Position numbers and translations under genes: made by a program. The notes under the pieces were generated by a model, which had not been told where the DNA came from, made no database searches, and was given only the letters and a program-made list of their open reading frames with translations. 6,304 bases of DNA from Deltaproteobacteria bacterium (lineage in GTDB: Bacteria > Desulfobacterota > Dissulfuribacteria > Dissulfuribacterales > JALVPX01): positions 8,624 through 14,927 of the forward strand of contig JALVPX010000113.1 in the NCBI GenBank assembly GCA_027031565.1, written 5' to 3'. Positions 1-6,186 of this stretch are shown piece after piece; position 1 is the stretch's first letter; each line of letters begins with the position of its first letter.

Positions 1-194
1 AGGCCCGCCATGGATATAAAGGATGCAGCAGACATCCAGTCGGCACCTGTGGCCATGCCATTCAGTACCGGATGCACTCCCTTGCCTGCCACATAAAATT
101 CTCCCGTTGTGCCTGCCCTGGATCTTATGGCTATAAAGATGTACAGGGCAAAGGTGGCACCGACCACCAGAAATGTCATCATTCTGAGATCCAT
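1..194 (-). CDS. Sodium:solute symporter, N-terminal part (cut by window edge)
   Basis: This is the first 64 complete codons of a sodium:solute symporter (SSS family) of the kind paired with a DUF4212 small subunit. It would import a small carboxylate, most likely acetate, across the inner membrane with Na+. Seen: a hydrophobic first membrane segment at about residues 6-24, then EFYVAGKGVHPVLNGMATG (32-50) and ADWMSAASFISMAG (51-64), the typical SSS region between helices 1 and 2. The ATG at 194 has AGGAGG (203-208) eight bases upstream. It lies 15 bases after the DUF4212 stop, so the two are surely cotranscribed. The substrate is inferred from acs nearby; about 500 further residues should lie outside the window. 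Family membership is confident, acetate specificity is not. Confidence 0.9.
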   Translation of the reverse strand, partial: MDLRMMTFLVVGATFALYIFIAIRSRAGTTGEFYVAGKGVHPVLNGMATGADWMSAASFISMAG

Positions 195-209
195 TGTTAG
201 TCCCTCCTC

Positions 210-479
210 TTAGTCTTCTTCCACACCAAATTTGCGATCCAGGCTGTTCATGCGCCAGGCATAGAAAAAAATCAGGGCAACAAAGGTATAGATTGAACCT
301 TGCTGAGCAAACCAGAAACCCAGCTTGTAGCCGCCCATGCCAAGAAAATCCAGCCTGATGGTGTTAAGCTGGTCCACCAGCAAGATCCCGCAACCGTACG
401 AAACCACGAACCAGACTATCAGGCACCCGATAACGAGCCTGATATTCGCCTTCCAGTACTCTTTGGCTTGTGTACTCAT
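210..479 (-). CDS. DUF4212 protein, small subunit of sodium:solute symporter
   Basis: This 89-residue inner-membrane protein belongs to the DUF4212 family (putative solute:sodium symporter small subunit). It is almost always encoded directly before an SSS symporter, as here, and is presumed to form a complex with it; its exact role is not established. Seen: two hydrophobic segments at about residues 12-34 and 53-73, a GFWFAQQGSIYTF stretch at the start of the second helix, and a charged tail WRMNSLDRKFGVEED typical of the family. Length is normal. The ATG at 479 follows GGGAGAGGAAG with suitable spacing. A leader of about 110 nt separates it from the candidate promoter at 599-627. It plays the part that the unrelated DUF485 protein (YjcH) plays beside ActP in enterobacteria. 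Confidence 0.92.
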   Translation of the reverse strand: MSTQAKEYWKANIRLVIGCLIVWFVVSYGCGILLVDQLNTIRLDFLGMGGYKLGFWFAQQGSIYTFVALIFFYAWRMNSLDRKFGVEED

Positions 480-493
480 AGTCTTCCTCTCCC

Positions 494-531
494 TTAAGTT
501 TCTGTGCCTAAAAGTTTTAAGTTTTTACACC
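494..531 (+). repeat. Imperfect 15-bp direct repeat in the DUF4212 leader
   Basis: Two copies of TTAAGTTTNTNNNCC lie at 494-508 (TTAAGTTTCTGTGCC) and 517-531 (TTAAGTTTTTACACC), 23 bp apart start to start. They fall in the untranslated leader of the symporter operon, just upstream of its ribosome binding site. A 23-bp offset is about two helical turns, which would suit a protein binding one DNA face, but no known motif is recognised. The sequence is AT-rich, so chance is possible. Confidence 0.35.
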
Positions 532-598
532 TTCCCATGGACCATTGTCACACATTCCATAACGTGCCATAAACTGAACGGCGATTCAGCAGCTTGAA

Positions 599-627
599 TT
601 TTTACTGCTCAAGTGCTGATATGTCAA
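599..627 (-). promoter_or_regulatory. Candidate sigma70 promoter for the DUF4212-symporter operon
   Basis: On the minus strand a perfect -35 TTGACA (622-627) is followed after exactly 17 bp by TAAAAA (599-604), a 4/6 match to the -10 box. The start site would be near 592, giving a leader of about 113 nt. No clear terminator follows the exonuclease gene, so readthrough from upstream may add to this promoter. Confidence 0.5.
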
Positions 628-663
628 GATATTCAGGCTGTTCCGCTTGTTTAAGGCCCTGGG

Positions 664-1365
664 TTACAAATAAGAACGGCCTGCCCTATACAAATCCTTT
701 AAGGTTTTCACCCCCCCGCTGTGCATTTTTTTTATGAGATAAAGAAAAAGATATGCAGTTTGCAAGGCGTCTTCCAGGGCATCATGCGGCTTAAACCTTG
801 GCAGTCCAAATTCATCAGCAAGATCATCCAGGTTATAGGACTCTGACAAATCACAGTGGCCGAAGGCCGCCCTGCATTTACGTTCTTTGTATGCCCTTGC
901 CAGGCGCATGGTATCAACATTCGGGTTTGACAGCGTGCCTCCCAGGAACTCCTTACAGGCCTTGTTCAGGAAGTGGACGTCGATTGACACAAAATGCCCT
1001 ACCAGCAGTGCCCTGTCCAGATATTCTATGAACTTCGGAAGCACCTCCTCAATGGGGGATGCCTTGTCCAATTCCTCAGGCGTTATTCTGTGGACCAGAG
1101 TAGCCTTGCTGGGTGCAATATTTTTTGGACGCACCAGCGTGTAGAAAGTATCGTTGAGTACGATCTGCAGATCCACAACCTTCACAGCCCCAATAGAGAC
1201 AATTTCATCCTTGCGCTTGTTAAGACCTGTAAGTTCAGTGTCACAAACAACAAAGACATACTCCTCCAAGGAGCCGGCCTGGCTGAAATCCTGAAACATT
1301 TCCCTGTTTTTCTGCAAAACAGGGTGCGGCTTGCGGAACCACGGGATTTTGTCCAAAAATGCCAT
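664..1365 (-). CDS. 3'-5' exonuclease, DEDDh (DnaQ-like) family
   Basis: This 233-residue cytoplasmic exonuclease belongs to the DnaQ/RNase T-like DEDDh superfamily, which removes nucleotides from 3' ends of DNA or RNA using two metal ions. All catalytic residues are visible: D42 and E44 in motif I (CDTELTGLNK), D129 in motif II (GHFVSIDVHFL), and H194 and D199 in motif III (HDALEDA). Motif I reads ELTG rather than the commoner ETTG. There is no polymerase domain, so it is a free-standing exonuclease. Its ATG follows the stop of the DUF294 gene by 3 nt, so the two are cotranscribed and probably translationally coupled. As known from similar neighbourhoods, such exonucleases often sit beside DUF294 and acetate genes. 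The substrate is unknown; it is unlikely to be the replicative epsilon subunit. Confidence 0.9.
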   Translation of the reverse strand: MAFLDKIPWFRKPHPVLQKNREMFQDFSQAGSLEEYVFVVCDTELTGLNKRKDEIVSIGAVKVVDLQIVLNDTFYTLVRPKNIAPSKATLVHRITPEELDKASPIEEVLPKFIEYLDRALLVGHFVSIDVHFLNKACKEFLGGTLSNPNVDTMRLARAYKERKCRAAFGHCDLSESYNLDDLADEFGLPRFKPHDALEDALQTAYLFLYLIKKMHSGGVKTLKDLYRAGRSYL

Positions 1366-1368
1366 TCT

Positions 1369-3297
1369 TCATCCCACAGGGAAAATCTTTTTTAATACGC
1401 TGTGAAGGCGATCTATTACCAAGAAGGCCTCTTTCAACATCTTGCGGTCCAGGTCGGAAAGGGTCTTCGGGTCTATGTAATTGTCTGGATGGATGCCAGC
1501 TTCCATTTGTTCCAATTGATGAATCAGTCTCAGGTACATCTGTATCTCGTAGGCCTCACTTGCATCACTCCACAACTCCCTGGAAATATGGCCCTCTTCA
1601 GCCAACACGTGCAGCCTGGCAAGGGTATTTGTCTCCTTGATGCCGAATTTCAATGCCATCACCCTGGCAAAACTTACAAATGGCATCAGACCGCTCTTTT
1701 TGATATCCAGCTTGTTTTTGTGTTCGCCATCCTTTTCCACAATGAAGTTTTTGAAAAAAGAAAGCGGGGCCCTGCTGCCAAGGCATTCACGGGCCATGTG
1801 GAGAAGGTAGATCTGCTGCTGTTTGGTCATTTCGTAGAGATAGTTTCGCAGTTCCTCAGCCAGTTCAGTCCGCCCATATCCATCTCTGAAATCAAAATAT
1901 ATTTGGGCTCGAAGGACCTCATCAGGTTCGGGCACATTGATAAGATGGCGGAAATTCTCCTTCCATCCAGATAGAGAGCGGCGCAACTTGGGATTGGTTG
2001 CCATTATATTTCCAGGGCAGGGGGGATAGCCGCAGTTTATGAGATGATGAATGGCCTTCTCGGCAAGCAGTTCAAAATATTCCTCAGCCTCCTTTTTCTC
2101 CTCTTCATTTCTTGGGTCGGCATACAAGAGACCATTGTCCTGGTCTGTTTTGAATGTCTGCTCTTTACGCCCTTCGCTGCCCATGAGTATCCAGCAGTAC
2201 GGCACCGGAGGCGGGCCCAGCTCCTCCTCCAAGAGAGTCAAAAGCCGGCTCAAGATCTGATCGTTCAGGAGAGAGATCATTCTTGAGATATTGCTCGCCT
2301 TTCCGCCCTCCTTTATGAGGGTGCGGATGAGTTCTGGTATCTTCTGCGACAGGCTGTAGAGACCCTGGATATTCTGCTGCTTGCGTATCTCCTTGAAAAG
2401 GAGATAGGGCGAGTGTCCCTGCAAAAGCATGATGTCATGAGAGGTGATAACGCCTATTATCTTTCCCTTGCGTTCCACAGCAAGATGGTGAAGGCCGCTT
2501 GACATCATCTTCATCAAGGCATCAAAGCAGACCGCCTGGGACAACACGGTGACCACAGGCGACGACATTATGCGCTCAACAGGCTCCCTGTAATCAAGAC
2601 CGGCAGCCACTACCTTTGTTCGCAGGTCCCGGTCCGTAACTATACCTATTATTTCCCCTTCCTCAGTGGAATCACTTATGAGTATGGAGCCTATGCGGTG
2701 TTCAGACATGGCTGCGGCAGCCTTTTGTATGGTAGTGCCCTTGGCAACATGCTTTGGCTCCTGCTTTACAATATCTTCAACCTGTATGGAGAAGAGATAA
2801 AGCTCCTCCTCACCACGGCGCCCTACTTTATGACGCCTTAGTTCACTGTATGCCGTATTTACGATTTTTTCGGAAAAGCTTTTTAGATAATATTGGGCAA
2901 AGCCAGGCTGTTTTTCTATGAGTTCCAGAAAGACCGCCCTTGGAAGCATGAAAACAAAGGTATCTTCGACCGTCTCGATATTCAGGTTGGCCTTAGTGCC
3001 TCGGATAATAGGAAGGGCTCCAATATAAGCACCTTCTCCCCTGTAATCCTTGAGCGTAACTTCGCCTTCATCGTCTGTAATGTAGGCCTTCACACCGCCT
3101 TTTTGAATGAGATATAGATGGCTTATTTCTGTCTCGCCCGCAGTGAATATCCGGGAACCTTTTGGAAAAAAGTCTACGCGCACATGACGGGCTATGTCAT
3201 AAAGGGTACGATCATCAAGTTCCTTGAAGGGCATGATCTGCTTCAAGAAATCGACTACGACTTGGGGTGCTGCTTTGTGAACGTCTTTAGAACCCAT
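1369..3297 (-). CDS. cNMP-binding/CBS-pair/DUF294 nucleotidyltransferase-like regulatory protein
   Basis: This 642-residue cytoplasmic protein is probably a signalling or regulatory enzyme. Domains in order: cyclic-nucleotide-binding-like fold (about 15-130); two CBS domains (about 175-235 and 240-298, with GIVTDRDLRTK and GVITSHDI), a module that commonly binds AMP or ATP; the DUF294 putative nucleotidyltransferase (about 330-450) with GSEGRKEQ (373-380) and the acidic pair D385 and D387 in TDQDNGL; then the DUF294 C-terminal helical domain (about 480-635). The nucleotidyltransferase resembles the GlnD uridylyltransferase fold. The cNMP domain lacks the usual FGEL glutamate (A94) and PRA arginine (K102), so it may not bind cAMP. 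The ATG at 3297 has GGAGGA (3307-3312) nine bases upstream. It leads a two-gene unit with the exonuclease, between acs and the symporter genes, which suggests control of acetate use. The target of the transferase is unknown. Confidence 0.9.
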   Translation of the reverse strand: MGSKDVHKAAPQVVVDFLKQIMPFKELDDRTLYDIARHVRVDFFPKGSRIFTAGETEISHLYLIQKGGVKAYITDDEGEVTLKDYRGEGAYIGALPIIRGTKANLNIETVEDTFVFMLPRAVFLELIEKQPGFAQYYLKSFSEKIVNTAYSELRRHKVGRRGEEELYLFSIQVEDIVKQEPKHVAKGTTIQKAAAAMSEHRIGSILISDSTEEGEIIGIVTDRDLRTKVVAAGLDYREPVERIMSSPVVTVLSQAVCFDALMKMMSSGLHHLAVERKGKIIGVITSHDIMLLQGHSPYLLFKEIRKQQNIQGLYSLSQKIPELIRTLIKEGGKASNISRMISLLNDQILSRLLTLLEEELGPPPVPYCWILMGSEGRKEQTFKTDQDNGLLYADPRNEEEKKEAEEYFELLAEKAIHHLINCGYPPCPGNIMATNPKLRRSLSGWKENFRHLINVPEPDEVLRAQIYFDFRDGYGRTELAEELRNYLYEMTKQQQIYLLHMARECLGSRAPLSFFKNFIVEKDGEHKNKLDIKKSGLMPFVSFARVMALKFGIKETNTLARLHVLAEEGHISRELWSDASEAYEIQMYLRLIHQLEQMEAGIHPDNYIDPKTLSDLDRKMLKEAFLVIDRLHSVLKKIFPVG

Positions 3298-3341
3298 ATG
3301 TAAATTTCCTCCGGGCAGCTACAGGCTGGTGAACGACAAAA

Positions 3342-3354
3342 TCAGGCTTCCTGA
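3342..3354. promoter_or_regulatory. Short palindrome at the predicted start site of the DUF294 unit
   Basis: TCAGG-CTT-CCTGA is a perfect dyad with 5-bp arms. It lies at about +1 to +13 of the transcript predicted from the promoter at 3362-3389, where it could be a repressor site or a small 5' hairpin. There is no match to a known operator, so support is weak. Confidence 0.25.
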
Positions 3355-3361
3355 CGGCTTT

Positions 3362-3389
3362 ATTGTAATGTCACAAAAGCCTTAAGCAA
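3362..3389 (-). promoter_or_regulatory. Candidate promoter for the DUF294-exonuclease unit
   Basis: On the minus strand TACAAT (3362-3367), a 5/6 match to the -10 box, is preceded by TTGCTT (3384-3389), a weak -35, with a 16-bp spacer. It begins directly after the U-tract of the acs terminator, so the downstream unit needs its own promoter. Predicted leader is about 58 nt. The weak -35 suggests low or activated expression. Confidence 0.45.
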
Positions 3390-3390
3390 T

Positions 3391-3428
3391 AAAAACAAGA
3401 AGGCAGGGCGCCACAACATGCCCTGCCT
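3391..3428 (-). terminator. Rho-independent terminator of acs
   Basis: A perfect 9-bp inverted repeat (AGGCAGGGC at 3401-3409 against GCCCTGCCT at 3420-3428) has a 10-nt loop. On the minus strand it is followed by TCTTGTTTTT (3400 down to 3391). It sits about 33 bases beyond the acs stop, in the right orientation, and ends the acs transcript before the DUF294 gene. Confidence 0.88.
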
Positions 3429-3461
3429 GATTTCTTAAGATAAAGATCGAGCAGATGCTCT

Positions 3462-5465
3462 CTATTTTTTGGACTTGGAAAGCGATTTTTTCCCCTTTAT
3501 AAGATCATCAATCACTGAAGGATCGGCTAAGGTAGAGGTGTCTCCAAACTCCGCATAATCGAAGATATTGGCAGCAATCTTACGCAGGATACGGCGCATT
3601 ATCTTACCGCTCCTTGTTTTTGGCAGTGCAGAAGAAAACTGTATGACTTCTGGAGTCGCTATAGGGCCGATCACCTTTCTCACATGGGTCCTCAGCTCGT
3701 TACGCAGCTTTTCGCTCTCCTTTACGCCTGCCTTAAGGGTGACATAGGCATATATAGACTGGCCTTTTATCTCGTGGGGCATGCCCACCACTGCCGCCTC
3801 TGCCACTGCTGGATGCGAGACAAGGGCCGATTCGATTTCCGCCGTACCCAAGCGGTGCCCGGAAACGTTGATAACGTCGTCCAGGCGGCCCATGATCCAG
3901 AAGTAGCCATCTTCATCTTTGCGCGCACCGTCTCCAGCATCATAAACCCCGGGGAATCTCTCGAAATAGGTAGACTTGAAGCGCTTTGGATCGCCGAACA
4001 CGCCGCGAAGCATGCCTGGCCACGGTTTGCGTATCACCAGGTGGCCGCCTTCGTTTATGGCAGCAACTGTGCCGTCTTCCCTGAAAATAGCTGCATCCAC
4101 GCCAGGCAGGGGCAATGTGGCGGAGCCCGGTTTGAGCGGAGTGGCATAGGGCAGGGGAGATATCAATATGCCCCCTGTCTCGGTCTGCCACCAGGTATCC
4201 ACAATGGGCAGCTTGCCCTTGCCAATGTGCTCATGATACCACATCCATGCCTCGGGATTGATCGGCTCACCCACTGAACCAAGGATCCTGAGTGTTGAAA
4301 GATCATATTTTTCCGTCCACTCCACCCCCTCGCGCATGAGCGCCCTTATGACTGTTGGGGCAGTGTAGAAGATATTGACCTTGAATTTCTCGACTATTTT
4401 CCAAAAACGGGCGGGATCAGGCCAGGTGGGTACTCCCTCAAACATCACAGAAGTACCTCCAAGGGCCAGGGGACCATACACGATATAGGAATGGCCTGTG
4501 ATCCAGCCTATATCTGCAGTACACCAATAGACGTCTTCATCGTGAAGATCGAAAACATATTGTGTGGTGTGCGCCACATAAGTCATATAGCCGCCGGTCG
4601 TGTGGAGAACGCCCTTTGGCTTTCCGGTGCTGCCGCTGGTATAGAGGATGAAAAGCGGATCTTCAGCCCCCATGGATTCGGGTTCGCATTTGTCAGAGAT
4701 GTCTTCAGCCGCCATCTCCTCATGCCACCAGGAATCCCTCTTTTTCTTCATCTCTATTTCATTGCCTGCCCTCTTGACAACAATACATTTTTTAACTGAG
4801 GGGCACTCCTGTAACGCCTCATCAGCATTGGGCTTGAGAGGAATAGTACGGCCAGCCCGCAAAACAGCATCTGCTGTTATGAGAACTTTGGCCTCGCAAT
4901 CCTGGATGCGGTTTTTAAGGCTTGCTGCACTAAAGCCGGCGAATACAATGGAGTGGGGAGCACCAATCCGTGCGCAGGCAAGCATGGCAATAGCCAGCTC
5001 TGGAATCATCGGCAGATAGATGGAAACTCTGTCTCCCCTCTTGACCCCCAGCTTTTTAAGAACGTTGGCAAAACGGCAAACCTCAGTATGAAGCATCTGA
5101 TAGGTGTATACCTTGACATCGTCCTCTGGTTCACCCTGCCATATGATTGCAGCCTTGTTTCTGTAACCGTTCTCAAGGTGGCGATCAAGGCAGTTATAGG
5201 CAGCATTCAATTTACCACCTATGAACCACTTGATTTCAGGCTTGAAGAAATCGTATTTTAATACCGTTCTCCATTTCCTGTCCCAGGTTATCAATTCTGA
5301 TGTACGATCTGCCCAATAGCCCTCTGGGTCGTCCATAGAGCGCTTGTAGATCTCGCGATATTCCTTCATGCTCTTAACATGAGCCTTGCGCTGTCCCTTG
5401 CGCGGCGGTTTAAAAATGCGCTCTTCACTCATCAAACTGGTGATCTTTTTTTCTTTTTCTGCCAT
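3462..5465 (-). CDS. acs: Acetyl-CoA synthetase (AMP-forming acetate-CoA ligase)
   Basis: This cytoplasmic enzyme converts acetate, ATP and CoA to acetyl-CoA, AMP and pyrophosphate through an acetyl-adenylate. Numbered from the ATG at 5465 (667 residues, normal length), the ANL-superfamily motifs are complete: the ATP-binding loop YTSGSTGKPKG (275-285); DTWWQTETGG (423-432), which carries the tryptophan pair of the acetate pocket; YDAGDGARKDEDGYFW and GRLDDVINVSGHRLGTAEIE; and PKTRSGKIMRR near the C-terminus, whose last lysine (K621) is the catalytic lysine acetylated by Pat-type enzymes in related Acs. A GTG at 5492 would add nine residues, but AGGAGG at 5471-5476, five bases before the ATG, favours the ATG. 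The C-terminus ends in a lysine-rich tail. It forms its own unit, with promoter at 5534-5562 and terminator at 3391-3428, and works with the symporter genes downstream in acetate assimilation or oxidation. Confidence 0.97.
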   Translation of the reverse strand: MAEKEKKITSLMSEERIFKPPRKGQRKAHVKSMKEYREIYKRSMDDPEGYWADRTSELITWDRKWRTVLKYDFFKPEIKWFIGGKLNAAYNCLDRHLENGYRNKAAIIWQGEPEDDVKVYTYQMLHTEVCRFANVLKKLGVKRGDRVSIYLPMIPELAIAMLACARIGAPHSIVFAGFSAASLKNRIQDCEAKVLITADAVLRAGRTIPLKPNADEALQECPSVKKCIVVKRAGNEIEMKKKRDSWWHEEMAAEDISDKCEPESMGAEDPLFILYTSGSTGKPKGVLHTTGGYMTYVAHTTQYVFDLHDEDVYWCTADIGWITGHSYIVYGPLALGGTSVMFEGVPTWPDPARFWKIVEKFKVNIFYTAPTVIRALMREGVEWTEKYDLSTLRILGSVGEPINPEAWMWYHEHIGKGKLPIVDTWWQTETGGILISPLPYATPLKPGSATLPLPGVDAAIFREDGTVAAINEGGHLVIRKPWPGMLRGVFGDPKRFKSTYFERFPGVYDAGDGARKDEDGYFWIMGRLDDVINVSGHRLGTAEIESALVSHPAVAEAAVVGMPHEIKGQSIYAYVTLKAGVKESEKLRNELRTHVRKVIGPIATPEVIQFSSALPKTRSGKIMRRILRKIAANIFDYAEFGDTSTLADPSVIDDLIKGKKSLSKSKK

Positions 5466-5470
5466 TGCAG

Positions 5471-5476
5471 CCTCCT
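5471..5476 (-). promoter_or_regulatory. Ribosome binding site deciding the acs start
   Basis: The minus strand reads AGGAGG-CTGCA-ATG. This perfect Shine-Dalgarno core sits 5 nt before the ATG at 5465 and would lie inside the coding region if the upstream GTG at 5492 were used. The GTG has no comparable site in front of it. Confidence 0.85.
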
Positions 5477-5513
5477 CTCTGATCAATTTCACAGGCCCTG
5501 CAAAGACCGTATT

Positions 5514-5526
5514 CCCTTTCGAAGGG
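5514..5526. promoter_or_regulatory. Palindrome at the acs transcription start
   Basis: CCCTT-TCG-AAGGG is a dyad with perfect 5-bp arms, immediately downstream of the start site predicted (about 5527) from the acs promoter. It could be a repressor operator overlapping the initiation region, or a small hairpin at the extreme 5' end of the mRNA. The regulator is not identified. Confidence 0.35.
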
Positions 5527-5533
5527 CAAGCCC

Positions 5534-5562
5534 ATTATTCTACCAGTTCGCATTTATGTCAA
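5534..5562 (-). promoter_or_regulatory. Strong sigma70 promoter of acs with an AT-rich UP-like element
   Basis: On the minus strand a perfect TTGACA (5557-5562) is followed by a 17-bp spacer and AATAAT (5534-5539), a 5/6 match to TATAAT. Directly upstream an A/T tract (5566-5579, dyad CTAAAA-TT-TTTTAG) lies where an UP element would contact the RNA polymerase alpha subunit. Predicted leader is about 62 nt. Confidence 0.75.
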
Positions 5563-5653
5563 TGGCTAAAATTTTTTAGAACATCTTTGAAATCAAGTAG
5601 TTTGAAAATTTTTCACAAGCTATATAACGCCTATATATAAGATAATTTTTGTC

Positions 5654-5673
5654 CGATTGAATATTCATTCAAT
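5654..5673. promoter_or_regulatory. FadR/TetR-type operator-like palindrome upstream of acs
   Basis: ATTGAAT-ATTC-ATTCAAT (5656-5673) is an 18-bp dyad with perfect 7-bp arms, and it contains the perfect decamer TGAATATTCA. Read on the minus strand, 5671 down to 5654 is TGAATGAATATTCAATCG. That matches 15 of 17 defined positions of the Bacillus FadR (TetR family, acyl-CoA-responsive) consensus as I recall it, TGAATGAMTANTCATTCA. The centre lies about 136 bp upstream of the predicted acs start, far for direct repression, so it may act on another promoter. No regulator gene is in the window. Confidence 0.4.
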
Positions 5674-5734
5674 AAATTTTTGTAACATTTTCTAATCCTT
5701 GACCTTTTGTGTTGGATAGCGGAAAGCTAAAACA

Positions 5735-5770
5735 GCCTTTGCAAAAGACCCCTGCAAGGCAGCTCTTTTG
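5735..5770. other. Pair of overlapping, mutually exclusive hairpins
   Basis: CAAAAGA (5742-5748) pairs with TCTTTTG (5764-5770), enclosing a second stem CTGC (5752-5755) / GCAG (5759-5762) with an AAG loop. The alternative pairing is GCCTTTGCA (5735-5743) with TGCAAGGC (5753-5760), with one bulged base. The two folds share bases and cannot coexist. There is no U-tract on either strand. Whether the region is transcribed is unknown. Confidence 0.3.
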
Positions 5771-6147
5771 ACCGTGCAGGCAATATGGCAACAGCTGTTC
5801 ACTCAAAAAGGGGTGGGCGAATAATGCAGGAGGCTTAACAAGCATCAACAAATGGCTTTTGAATCTTCTCGGTAAGCTATGGCTGCCAAAGAGACCTGAA
5901 ATCAATACAGGCCTTTTCTCCCTTCGGCTTACAAAATAGTGCTTGAAAACGCCTATAACCCAAAGATACAAACTCCTTAATTAGGTTTAGTAGGAAAAGA
6001 AAAAATGGCCCAATTATTCACAAGCCCCCGGTTTCCCTCAAATTAGAGGATACCAGATGAAAATACCGGAGTTTTTGCGGTCTTTGATTTGTAAAGTAAA
6101 CCAGCGTGAAACAACCCTGCTCTTAATTTATTGCCCTAACCCACCTT

Positions 6148-6168
6148 AATATACATTTCTGGTATATT
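6148..6168. promoter_or_regulatory. Operator-like dyad AATATAC-N7-GTATATT
   Basis: Perfect 7-bp inverted arms (6148-6154 and 6162-6168) are separated by 7 bp. The arm-to-arm distance of 14 bp, over one helical turn, is typical of dimeric regulators. It ends 18 bp before the TATAAT box at 6187, so it covers the place of a missing -35 element. That is the position expected for an activator of the rightward promoter. The regulator is unknown. Confidence 0.4.
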
Positions 6169-6186
6169 TTTCTAAGCCTGAATTCG

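Noticed and set aside
555..569. Sigma54-like site (TGGCACG-TTAT-GGAA, minus strand) before DUF4212
   Set aside because: The -24 half looks right but the -12 half lacks the essential TTGC/GC, so a sigma54 promoter is not supported.
629..663. Possible terminator after the exonuclease gene
   Set aside because: Only CAGG/CCTG arms with a long loop and no U-tract on the minus strand; not supported.
1402..1974. 190-codon plus-strand frame
   Set aside because: It lies wholly opposite the DUF294 gene, whose protein shows clear domains; it is an antisense shadow.
3684..4277. 197-codon plus-strand frame
   Set aside because: It lies opposite acs, whose motifs are unambiguous; it is an antisense shadow.
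5621..5640. TATATAA repeats
   Set aside because: Low-complexity AT sequence; two copies are not enough to call an element.
5783..5838. Small plus-strand frame MATAVHSKRGGRIMQEA
   Set aside because: Only 17 codons, no ribosome binding site, and no other support.
5669..5971. 100-codon minus-strand frame in the gene-free region
   Set aside because: It starts with TTG only 1 nt after AAGGAG, has no recognised domain and an odd Leu/Pro/Phe/Cys-rich composition, and its end overlaps the FadR-like palindrome. It is likely chance or a decayed remnant.
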